In this document: positions 57,540 through 64,000 of the stretch, in pieces
How the letters are laid out: each line of letters opens with the position of its first letter
Position numbering within the stretch: the first letter of the stretch is position 1
Assembly: GCF_023544445.1 (NCBI RefSeq)
Contig: NZ_JALPVJ010000017.1
Span: 1 to 64,000 of the forward strand
Origin: Actinoplanes sp. M2I2
GTDB lineage: Bacteria; Actinomycetota; Actinomycetes; Mycobacteriales; Micromonosporaceae
Direction: 5' to 3'
DNA length: 64,000 bases
Notes under the pieces: generated by a model
Database searches by the model: none
Told to the model about the DNA's origin: nothing
The model's input: only the letters and a program-made list of their open reading frames with translations
Program-made: the position numbers and the translations under genes

Positions 57540-57555
57540 CCACCGCCCTTTCGCG

Positions 57556-58086
57556 TTACCGCGCGGGCGGGAAGTCCAGGGTGGTCCGCCCGACCGAGTT
57601 GAAATAGTTGGTGAAGGTGTTCAGGGCGACCGCGGCGACGATCTCGCCGATCTCGCCGTCGCCGTAACCCGCTTGTCGCACGGCGTCGAGGTCCTCGTCG
57701 GCGACGAAGCCCTTGGTGGCGATGACCGCCTTGGCGAACGTGAGAGCGGCCTCGGCCTTGGGGTCGGACGCCTGCGCCTTGCGGCCGGCGACGAGGTCGT
57801 CGTCGCTGACGCCGGCCTTCGCCCCGAGCACAGTGTGCGCGGCCAGGCAGTAGTCGCAGTCGTTCTCGACGGCGGCGACCAGGGCGATCTGCTCCTGCAC
57901 CCGGCCCGGCAGCCGGCCCTTGGACAGCGCGCCGCTGAACTGCAGGTAGGCGTCGAGCACGGCCGGCGAACTGGCCATCGCCCGCATCATGTTGGGGGTG
58001 ACGCCGAGGGCGCGCTCGACCTTGCCCAGCAGGGCCCGGGCCTGCGGCTCGGCGGTGGCGGGATCGACGGTGGCGAGACGTGACAT
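57556..58086 (-). CDS. AhpD-like carboxymuconolactone decarboxylase family protein
   Basis: A 176-residue all-helical protein. The redox motif Cys77-Xaa2-Cys80 with His84 (NDCDYCLAAHT) marks the alkylhydroperoxidase-like branch, which reduces peroxides with thiol cofactors. ATG 58086 with GGAAGGA upstream is preferred to an ATG 12 codons earlier that falls in the operator. It is divergent from the MarR gene and its promoter holds TTGGCACTGCCAA. It may protect against organic peroxides. Confidence 0.93.
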   Translation of the reverse strand: MSRLATVDPATAEPQARALLGKVERALGVTPNMMRAMASSPAVLDAYLQFSGALSKGRLPGRVQEQIALVAAVENDCDYCLAAHTVLGAKAGVSDDDLVAGRKAQASDPKAEAALTFAKAVIATKGFVADEDLDAVRQAGYGDGEIGEIVAAVALNTFTNYFNSVGRTTLDFPPAR

Positions 58087-58109
58087 GGGATCGTCCTTCC
58101 TCGTATCTT

Positions 58110-58194
58110 TTGGCACTGCCAACTATCGTCGCCGCCGATCGGGGAAGCAACGTGGGCAGGCGCACAGGCTGTTATTTGTGTCTGCCAACTATCG
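58110..58194. promoter_or_regulatory. MarR operators (TTGGCACTGCCAA and TGCCAACTATCG)
   Basis: TTGGCACTGCCAA (58110-58122) is a perfect 6-1-6 palindrome upstream of the AhpD-like gene. Its right half with the following bases, TGCCAACTATCG, recurs at 58183-58194, 18 bp before the MarR start. The two copies suggest coordinated control of both divergent genes. Confidence 0.7.
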
Positions 58195-58211
58195 GTCTCT
58201 AGGATGTGCTA

Positions 58212-58808
58212 ATGGAGCACGTACCGGGTCCGCCGCCGGCCACTCAGCTGTGGCTGGGCCTGGCCCGTCTCGGTCAGGCCGTCCGCATGGAGGCGTGGCG
58301 CAACGCCGGTCCGCACAACCTCTCGCCGCTGCAGGCCGACATCGTCGCGCTGCTGGCCGACAGCGCGCGCCCGCTGCGCCAGGGCGAGATCGTGGCCGCG
58401 CTCGCGTCGACGCCGCCCACCGTCTCCGACGCCGTCAAGGTGCTGCGCCGCAAGGAGCTGGTGGAGTCGGCCCGCGATGCCGGCGACGCGCGGGTGTTGC
58501 TGGTGCGGCTGAGCCCGGCCGGTGAGGCCGAGGCCGGCCGGCTGACCGTCACGTCGCCGGCGTTGAGCGAGGCCGTCGCCGCGCTGTCGGCCGACGACTT
58601 CGCCGCCATGCTGCGCGGCGCCACGACCCTCATGCGCCAGTTGCAGGAGCGGCGGGCCATCCCGGTCTCCCGGATGTGCCTGACCTGCCGCTTCTTCGTG
58701 CCCGAGGCGCACCCCGGATCGACCCGCCCGCACCACTGCCGGTTCGTCGACGCCTCCTTCGGCGATGCCGAGCTGCGGGTCACCTGCCCCGATCACGAGA
58801 CGGTGTAG
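58212..58808 (+). CDS. MarR-type regulator with C-terminal cysteine cluster
   Basis: A 198-residue regulator. The winged helix is at residues 35-105 (GEIVAALASTPPTVSDAVKV). Beyond the usual MarR helices, the C-terminal 45 residues hold Cys156-Xaa2-Cys159, His174-His175-Cys176 and Cys192 with His195, a likely zinc or iron-sulfur site. Such a tail would let the protein sense redox or metal status, consistent with the divergent peroxide-related gene. ATG 58212 is the start; the end overlaps the convergent GGDEF remnant by 16 bp. Confidence 0.92.
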   Translation: MEHVPGPPPATQLWLGLARLGQAVRMEAWRNAGPHNLSPLQADIVALLADSARPLRQGEIVAALASTPPTVSDAVKVLRRKELVESARDAGDARVLLVRLSPAGEAEAGRLTVTSPALSEAVAALSADDFAAMLRGATTLMRQLQERRAIPVSRMCLTCRFFVPEAHPGSTRPHHCRFVDASFGDAELRVTCPDHETV

Positions 58809-59730
58809 CGGGCCTCCTCGGGGCGCTGGGCACGATGGTGACCGGGATGGCGCTCGAGCAGCTCGGCCGTGCTGATCCGGTCGCGGCCGGACGCCTTGGC
58901 GGCGTACAGGGCGGCGTCGGCCCGGGCGATCAGGCTCTCCGAAGTCTCCAGGCCGTTCCAGGACGCCAGGCCGTCCCAGGACGCCAGGCCGGCCGAGAAC
59001 GTCTGGTTCTCCGGGGTCGCCGCGCGCAGCCGCTCCAGCACGGTGGTGGCCTGCTCGGCGGTCGAGCCGGGGAGCAGGACGATGAACTTCTCACCGCCGT
59101 ACCGGGCCAGCACGTCGCCCTTGCGCAGCTCGGCCGTCCAGACCTCGGCCGCCGCGCTCAGCAGCCGATCGCCCGCCGGGTGCCCGTACGTGTCGTTGTA
59201 GTTCTTGAAGCGGTCGAGGTCGATCATGCTGACCACGACGGGCGTGCCACCGGAACGGGCCCGCTCGAGCACGTGCGGCAGCTCGTCGTTCCAGGCCCGC
59301 CGGTTGGGCAGACCGGTCAGCTCGTCGGTCCGGGACAGCGCGTCGACGGTGCGGGCCTGACGTTCGGCCTGTCGGAGCAGCTGGGTGAAGCGGGCCATCA
59401 CGAGCAGGAGAGCTGGTAGACGGCGTTGATGACCGGCCCGTACCACCAGTGGCTCGCCCAGCCGGCGTTCAGTCACCGGGCAGCAGATCGGCGCCCTCGC
59501 CCGACGCCAGGGACGCCAGCGCCGAGGGAGAGCAGGCCGGCCGCGAAGAACCGCCAGGGCGCCCGCTCGCCCGGCGGCACCCGTCGCAGGCCGGCCAGGA
59601 TCGCCGCGACCGGCAGCAGACCGGTGAACAGATTGAGCCCGAGCGTCGCGGCGCCGCCGGCGGGCACGACGAAGCCGGCCGCCGTCGCGGCGATCATCGC
59701 GACCACGTAGCCCCGCCAGGCCCACCCCAT
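58793..59730 (-). pseudogene. membrane GGDEF protein, deleted and frameshifted, with GGEKF motif
   Basis: From ATG 59730 about 75 codons encode membrane helices (NLFTGLLPVAAILAGLRR, FFAAGLLSLGAG) and then stop at 59473. In another frame, the coiled coil and GGDEF domain run from ATG 59398 (MARFTQLLRQAERQ) to 58793. The remaining transmembrane part is missing. The motif itself is GGEKF (101-105 of the second part), so the catalytic Glu is Lys, while the RKGD inhibitory site is kept. The region also contains an 18-bp duplicated stretch (GLASWD/GLASWN). The 201-residue C-terminal part could still be made alone. Confidence 0.82.
58948..58983. repeat. 18-bp tandem repeat inside the GGDEF remnant
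   Basis: CCAGGCCGTTCCAGGACG and CCAGGCCGTCCCAGGACG follow each other (58948-58965, 58966-58983), with a partial third copy. It encodes GLASWD/GLASWN duplicates where other GGDEF domains have a single strand. Confidence 0.8.
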
Positions 59731-59773
59731 CGTCAGCGGCCCGGGCGACCAGCGGAGCGAACGAGCCCGCGGC

Positions 59774-60220
59774 TCACAGCGGGATCAGGTCGTGGGCCAT
59801 GACCGAATAGACGGCCAGCGCGATGCCGAGCCCGTAGCCGATCGCCATGGTGACGCTGAAGGCGACCCAGTACCGGGTGGTGGTGGCGCCCATCCGGGCC
59901 GCCTTGCCGGCCCGGAGCATCGTGGGGATCAGACCGATCAGGCCGAAGACGAGCGTGACGACGATGATCGCTCCGACGCCCGGCGGGCGCTGGGCCGAGG
60001 GCGGCAGATTGCGGGTGGGCGTCGTCGGCCGGGGACGCTGGGCCGGGTAGGCCGAGGCGGGCGGCGTGCCGAACGGCCGGGGGACGGGCCGGGCGGACGC
60101 CTGATAGCGGTCCGCGAGCCCGCCGGCCTGCTGCCGGGCCTGGTAGCTCTGGGGTGAGGCGGCCGGCGACGGCGGGGCGGAGCTGAGCCAACCCTGGCTC
60201 GTGCGAGGTTCGGCGGTCAC
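59774..60220 (-). CDS. proline-rich membrane protein, interferon-induced transmembrane-like
   Basis: A 148-residue protein: about 75 residues of Pro/Ala/Arg/Gln-rich cytoplasmic sequence, then two transmembrane helices (VGAIIVVTLVFGLIGLIPTM and WVAFSVTMAIGYGLGIALAV) joined by a basic loop (RAGKAARMG). This plan is widespread in actinobacteria (CD225/dispanin-like) and may tie to cell envelope assembly. GTG 60220 is preferred, with GGAG seven bases before it. Divergent from the penicillin-binding protein gene. Confidence 0.8.
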   Translation of the reverse strand: MTAEPRTSQGWLSSAPPSPAASPQSYQARQQAGGLADRYQASARPVPRPFGTPPASAYPAQRPRPTTPTRNLPPSAQRPPGVGAIIVVTLVFGLIGLIPTMLRAGKAARMGATTTRYWVAFSVTMAIGYGLGIALAVYSVMAHDLIPL

Positions 60221-60428
60221 CGGGTTCTCCGTCCGGGGAAGTGTGCGTACGGTGTCGCGGATCACTTCGGCAGGAGAGCGGCCTCGTTGAGTCTTCGGGC
60301 CGATCGGGGGCGGCCAGGGTGCAGGTCAGGGCCGTCGGGCAGAATCTGTTCCCCCCGATCGGGGGTGAACACCTCTATCATGTGTCCCCGGAACTCGACA
60401 TCACCACCACGCGGCACTGCCGGACGCG

Positions 60429-60458
60429 TTGTCCGGTCCTGGCAGAGTCGTGTAAATA
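60429..60458 (+). promoter_or_regulatory. candidate promoter for the penicillin-binding protein
   Basis: TTGTCC (60429-60434), 18 bp, TAAATA (60453-60458), 31 bp before the ATG. A small hairpin CCGGAC/GTCCGG (60420-60436) overlaps the -35 box. Confidence 0.4.
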
Positions 60459-60488
60459 GGAGATCCACTCCGGCGACGACGAGGATAG

Positions 60489-63263
60489 ATGAACCCCTAC
60501 GGCGATCCGCAGTCAGCGAGCGCCCGGGCCCGTGTGCCCGGCGCCGGCTCAGCCTCCGTGCCTCCAGCCCCGGCGGCCGGTGGGCGAGCCGCGGCCGGTT
60601 CCGCCCCGGTCGGCTCTGCCTCAGTCGGCTCTGCGTCGGTGGGTTCTGCCTCGGTGGGTTCCGCTTCGGCCGGCGGCCGGGCCTCGGTGGGCTCGGCTTC
60701 GGCCGGCGGTCGGGCTTCGGTGGGCTCAGCTTCGGTCGGTTCTGCTTCGGTTGGTTCGGCTTCGGTCGGTTCTCCTTCGGTCGGCGCGCGCGCCTCGGTG
60801 GGCTCGGCGTCGGTCGGCGCCGCCCCGGTGGGCGCGGCCCGGGTCGGATCCGCCGGCGCGGTCGCGCGGGCCGCGGTGCGGCCCTCCCCGCCGCCCGGTG
60901 CGCCCGGCAGCCCGGGGAGCCCGGCCCCGCGTGGCAAGGATCAGGCCAAGGCGGCCAAGAAGCGCCGCCGCACCAATCTGCTCACCGTGGCCGCCGCCGT
61001 GCTGGTGATCCTGCTCGGCGCCGGCGTGGTCGGCGGCGCCTACTTCTTCGACGACGTGCAGTTCACCGAGCCGAAGAGCGAGGACCAGGTCAGCCAGATC
61101 TTCGCCGGCGACAACAAGACGCTCGTCGCCACCATCGGCAACGCCAACCGCTCGCTGGTGCCGTACCAGCGCATCAACCCGCTCATCGGCCAGGCCGTCA
61201 TGGCCGCCGAGGACAAGAACTTCCACGACCACCGCGGCATCGACATGAGGGGCATCGCCCGCGCCGCGTGGAACAACTTCACCGGTGGTGACCAGCAGGG
61301 TGCGTCGACGATCACCCAGCAGTACGCGCGGCACGCGGCCGAGCTGAAGGAGATCAGCTACAACCGCAAGCTGCGCGAGGCCGTGATCGCCCGCAAGATG
61401 GAGGACCACTACTCCAAGGACGAGATCCTCGGCCGCTACCTCAACTCGGTGTACTTCGGCCGCGGCGCCAACGGCATCGAGGCGGCCGTCAAGGCGTACT
61501 TCGGCAACAGCCGCTCGTCGCTGACCCCGCCCGGCCAGAAGGGCGCGATCACCGCGTCCGAGGCCGCCGTCATCGCGTCGGTGATCAAGCAGCCCGAGCC
61601 GTCGAAGACCCACCGGGGCTACGACCCGGACAACAACCGGGCCGACGCCGAGATCCGCTGGAAGTACACGCTCAACAACATGCTGGAAAAGGGCTGGGTC
61701 ACGCAGCTGCCCACCGCGTACCCGAAGGTCCAGAAGTTCGACCCGGACGCGTGCCGGACCTCCTGCGGCAACGACCGGGCCACCGGCAAGATCGTCAAGT
61801 ACGTGAAGCAGGAGCTGCGCGCGATCGGCATCGACGACGCGGAGCAGAAGAAGGGTGGTCTGCGGATCACCACGACGATCAACCCGGCCGTGCAGAAGGC
61901 GGCCGAGACCGCGGCCATGCGCACCAGCAGCAAGTCGCCGCTGCGCAAGCTCGACGCCACCTACAAGACGGCGCTGGTCGCCATCGACCCGGCGAACGGG
62001 CACGTGCTGGGCTACTACGGCGGCCCGGACGGCGTGGGCTGGGACTACGCGGGCCCCAACTACAACAGCGACGGCGACTTCATCGGCGGCGGCCGTCCGC
62101 CCGGCTCCACGTTCAAGATCTACACCTTGCTGGCCGCGCTGAGTAACGGGTACGGCTTCGACACCACCTGGGACGCGGAGGCCAAGAAGGTCGGCGGCGA
62201 CGCGATCAACAACTCCAGCCGTCTGCAGCTCAGCTGTGACAAGCGCCGCTGCCCGCTGGACGAGGCGACCGTCCAGTCGTACAACTTCCCCTTCTATCAC
62301 CTGGCCGCCGCGCTCGGCCCCGACAAGGTGGCCCAGGCCGCGCACAAGGCCGGCATCCAGTACATCTCCAGCCCGACCAAGATCGGTGCCCGCGTCGACC
62401 TGGCCAAGAGCAAGGAAGACGATCTGCGGCAGTTCGGCAACGAGATCGGCTACGGCCAGTACGCGATCACCGCGCTCGACCACGCCAACGGCATGGCCAC
62501 GCTGGCCAACGACGGGCTCTACAACAAGGCGCACTTCGTCAAGTCGGTGCAGAAGCGCGACGAGAAGACCGGCAAGTTCAAGCCGGTCCACACCGAACGC
62601 ATCCGGGCCACGCCGGCCTTCGAGCCCGACGTCGTGGCGGCGATCGACCACGTGCTGCAGAAGATCCCCGGCAAGAACGGTCAGAACCTGCGCGCCGGTT
62701 ACGAAGCGATCGGCAAGTCCGGCACCTGGGAGTACAAGGACGGCAAGAGCGGCGACAACGGCGACGCCTGGTGGGTGGGCGGCACCAAGCACCTGGCCGC
62801 ATCGGTCTGGATCGGCCGCGAGAAGGTCGTCAAGGACAAGATGCAGTTGCTGCCGATCTACAAGCCCGGCACAAAGAAGGGCATGACCGGCGGCTCCACC
62901 CCCGGCGACACCTGGAAGGTCTTCATGGACCTGGCCAACAAGGCGCTGGACCCGGAGAGGGACAAGTTCCCGCCGAACGTGCAGGTCGGCGACCCGGAGA
63001 AGAAGGGCAACGGCCTCGATCCGCTGCCCACGCCGGACGACAACGGCTGCGTCCTCAACGGCACGGTCTGCCCGCCCGGCAACGACAACGACCCGGGCAC
63101 GGGCGATCCGGGCACGGGCGACCCGGGCACGGGCGACCCGGGCAACGGCGGTCCGGGCACCGGCGGTCCGGGCAACGATCCCGGCACCGGCCTCCCGCTC
63201 CCGGGCACCGGCGGCGGGAACGCCGGGGGCAACGGCGGCGGCAACGGCCGCAACAACCGCTAG
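60489..63263 (+). CDS. class A penicillin-binding protein (transglycosylase/transpeptidase)
   Basis: A 924-residue bifunctional murein synthase. A cytoplasmic N-terminal tail (residues 1-150) consists of VGSAS repeats with Gly/Ala/Arg, then a basic stretch and one transmembrane helix (about 162-183). The GT51 domain has catalytic Glu241 (MAAEDKNFHDHRGID) and STITQQYARH; the transpeptidase has Ser540-Xaa2-Lys543 (STFK), Ser597-Tyr-Asn and Lys743-Ser-Gly-Thr. The C-terminal tail is DPGTG/GGPGTG repeats. It polymerises and crosslinks peptidoglycan outside the membrane. Confidence 0.96.
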   Translation: MNPYGDPQSASARARVPGAGSASVPPAPAAGGRAAAGSAPVGSASVGSASVGSASVGSASAGGRASVGSASAGGRASVGSASVGSASVGSASVGSPSVGARASVGSASVGAAPVGAARVGSAGAVARAAVRPSPPPGAPGSPGSPAPRGKDQAKAAKKRRRTNLLTVAAAVLVILLGAGVVGGAYFFDDVQFTEPKSEDQVSQIFAGDNKTLVATIGNANRSLVPYQRINPLIGQAVMAAEDKNFHDHRGIDMRGIARAAWNNFTGGDQQGASTITQQYARHAAELKEISYNRKLREAVIARKMEDHYSKDEILGRYLNSVYFGRGANGIEAAVKAYFGNSRSSLTPPGQKGAITASEAAVIASVIKQPEPSKTHRGYDPDNNRADAEIRWKYTLNNMLEKGWVTQLPTAYPKVQKFDPDACRTSCGNDRATGKIVKYVKQELRAIGIDDAEQKKGGLRITTTINPAVQKAAETAAMRTSSKSPLRKLDATYKTALVAIDPANGHVLGYYGGPDGVGWDYAGPNYNSDGDFIGGGRPPGSTFKIYTLLAALSNGYGFDTTWDAEAKKVGGDAINNSSRLQLSCDKRRCPLDEATVQSYNFPFYHLAAALGPDKVAQAAHKAGIQYISSPTKIGARVDLAKSKEDDLRQFGNEIGYGQYAITALDHANGMATLANDGLYNKAHFVKSVQKRDEKTGKFKPVHTERIRATPAFEPDVVAAIDHVLQKIPGKNGQNLRAGYEAIGKSGTWEYKDGKSGDNGDAWWVGGTKHLAASVWIGREKVVKDKMQLLPIYKPGTKKGMTGGSTPGDTWKVFMDLANKALDPERDKFPPNVQVGDPEKKGNGLDPLPTPDDNGCVLNGTVCPPGNDNDPGTGDPGTGDPGTGDPGNGGPGTGGPGNDPGTGLPLPGTGGGNAGGNGGGNGRNNR
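60600..60835 (+). repeat. 15-bp coding repeats (VGSAS)
   Basis: About 15 copies of a degenerate TCGGTGGGYTCTGCY-type 15-bp unit encode GSASV repeats in the cytoplasmic tail of the penicillin-binding protein. The period keeps the frame. Confidence 0.75.
63088..63180 (+). repeat. 15-bp coding repeats (DPGTG/GPGTG)
   Basis: Tandem 15-bp units of GACCCGGGCACGGGC kind encode DPGTG and GGPGTG repeats in the extracellular tail of the penicillin-binding protein. Confidence 0.8.
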
Positions 63264-63276
63264 GAAGCGCTACAAC

Positions 63277-63308
63277 CGACGGGGGCGGGCGATCACCCGC
63301 CCCCGTCG
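63277..63308. terminator. perfect 13-bp terminator hairpin
   Basis: CGACGGGGGCGGG (63277-63289) pairs with CCCGCCCCCGTCG (63296-63308) around a 6-base loop, between the convergent penicillin-binding protein and VOC genes. Confidence 0.8.
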
Positions 63309-63323
63309 GAACCGACGTCGGGG

Positions 63324-63941
63324 TCAGAGCGGCAGTTCGGCCCCGGCCTGCTCCTTGACCAGGTAATCGGCGTACCAGTCGGGCCAATCCGGGTCGGCGA
63401 TGCCGGTCCGGGCCTCGTGCTCGCCGTGCGCGGTGGCCGCCCGGCGCAGCGCGGCGGCCAGGTCGGCGGTCGTGGCGAACGCCGTGGTGGTCGGGTCGAC
63501 GCGACCGGGCAGGCGGGTGGTGACCTCCTGCAGGAGCCAGCCGTTGCCGTCCGGGTCGCTGAACGACAGGAACGAGCCGTAGCTGGCGTGGTCCCGGGCC
63601 GGGCCGGGCACCCGGGCGTCGGTGCCGGCGTGGTGGAAGACCCCGCCGGCGTCGTGGAAGACCTCGCTCGGCTCGGCGCCGACCCGCTTGAGCTCGTCGT
63701 GGGCGGCGTCGATGTCGCTGACCACCAGGTGCAGGCCCCGAGCGGTGCCCGGCTCCTGTTCGGTGACGGTGGCGCCGAAGATGACCGAGGCGGGCGACCC
63801 GGGCGGGGTCACCTGCACGACCCGGAAACCGTCGTCGCAGGCGAAGTCGGCGTCCAGCCGCCAGCCCAGCCTGGTGTAGAACTCCTTGGACCGGTCGACG
63901 TCCGAGACGGGGACCACGACGATTTCGAGCTTCATGTCCAT
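63324..63941 (-). CDS. VOC (glyoxalase/dioxygenase fold) family protein
   Basis: A 205-residue protein. The first 120 residues are a VOC domain: LEIVVVPVSDVDRSKEFYTR, then HLVVSDIDAAHDEL and SFSDPDGNGWLLQEV, the usual paired beta-alpha-beta-beta-beta units. A helical extension of about 65 residues follows (TADLAAALRRAATAHGEHE, DWYADYLVKEQ). The metal residues are only partly conserved. It may be a drug-binding or dioxygenase-like protein. ATG 63941 with GGAGG eight bases upstream is the start. Bases 63942-64000 are upstream sequence without a recognised gene. Confidence 0.9.
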   Translation of the reverse strand: MDMKLEIVVVPVSDVDRSKEFYTRLGWRLDADFACDDGFRVVQVTPPGSPASVIFGATVTEQEPGTARGLHLVVSDIDAAHDELKRVGAEPSEVFHDAGGVFHHAGTDARVPGPARDHASYGSFLSFSDPDGNGWLLQEVTTRLPGRVDPTTTAFATTADLAAALRRAATAHGEHEARTGIADPDWPDWYADYLVKEQAGAELPL

Positions 63942-64000
63942 GACAGCGCCTCCAGCGCTCGTACGGATGATGCCGACCCGTCGAGACTGCCGCCCCCCGG

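Noticed and set aside
63088..63180. Possible CRISPR-like array
   Set aside because: The repeats are 15 bp, in frame and without spacers; they encode a Gly/Pro tail of the penicillin-binding protein.
1..64000. Prophage, integrative element, tRNA or rRNA genes
   Set aside because: No integrase, transposase, phage structural gene, cloverleaf-like sequence or rRNA segment was recognised on either strand, though weak tRNA genes cannot be excluded without a covariance search.

Overview
The window is very GC-rich DNA with many GTG starts, Shine-Dalgarno sites of the GGAGG type and tightly packed genes in short divergent or convergent pairs. Together with the gene families (ECF sigma factor with DGPF partner, SARP/BTAD regulator, PepSY two-component locus, several membrane GGDEF/EAL proteins) this points to the chromosome of a filamentous actinobacterium, most likely Micromonosporaceae (Actinoplanes-like). 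The family assignment is inference; no rRNA or tRNA gene was seen. I found about 58 protein-coding genes plus six decayed or damaged ones. There is no prophage, CRISPR array, transposase or biosynthetic megasynthase.

Layout. 1-9.9 kb: start of an alpha/beta hydrolase, a decayed AraC/GlxA regulator, a TetR-SDR-pirin locus with a clear triple operator, a truncated MFS exporter, a glycolate-oxidase-type flavoprotein, an HSL esterase, an SDR/MarR divergent pair with a perfect operator, and an ECF42 sigma factor with its DGPF protein. 10-20 kb: MFS transporter, secreted protein, AraC/aldo-keto reductase pair, a GMC oxidoreductase remnant, a chorismate mutase operon, an S66 peptidase, and a TetR/serine-hydrolase pair with an apparently leaderless promoter. 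21-33 kb: a c-di-GMP district with four GGDEF/EAL genes, one of them with both active sites altered, plus an ECF sigma operon and a sulfite-oxidase-like membrane protein. 33-51 kb: regulators with adjacent oxidoreductases (aldo-keto reductase/XRE, NmrA+FAD oxidase/SARP, MFS, AlkZ-like glycosylase, MarR+quinone oxidoreductase, MarR+MBL hydrolase), a secreted CBM-DUF1996 protein, an amidohydrolase and a 57-aa CsbD protein. 51-64 kb: TetR/SDR pair, GGDEF-EAL protein, two-component system with double PepSY protein, LexA, AhpD-like/MarR pair, a broken GGDEF gene, a class A penicillin-binding protein and a VOC protein.

Two themes stand out. First, most enzymes are paired with a neighbouring one-component regulator and the intergenic operators can be read directly (CAANNNNTTG, ATAGTCGGCTA inverted repeat, CTTCGAATYCRAAG, TGTACA, TTGGCACTGCCAA, GGAAGCGCTTCC), so the window is a collection of small inducible detoxification or catabolic switches. 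Second, four genes end in short tandem repeats (7, 14, 20 and 28 bp periods, none divisible by three) in which every unit carries the stop codon, so that TGA appears in all three frames; between the convergent genes at 31.1 kb the unit contains TCAGCTGA and closes all six frames. I have not seen this described. Other oddities are a SARP regulator fused to an alpha/beta-hydrolase fold that has lost its catalytic Ser and His, and two degenerate c-di-GMP proteins that look like receptors rather than enzymes.
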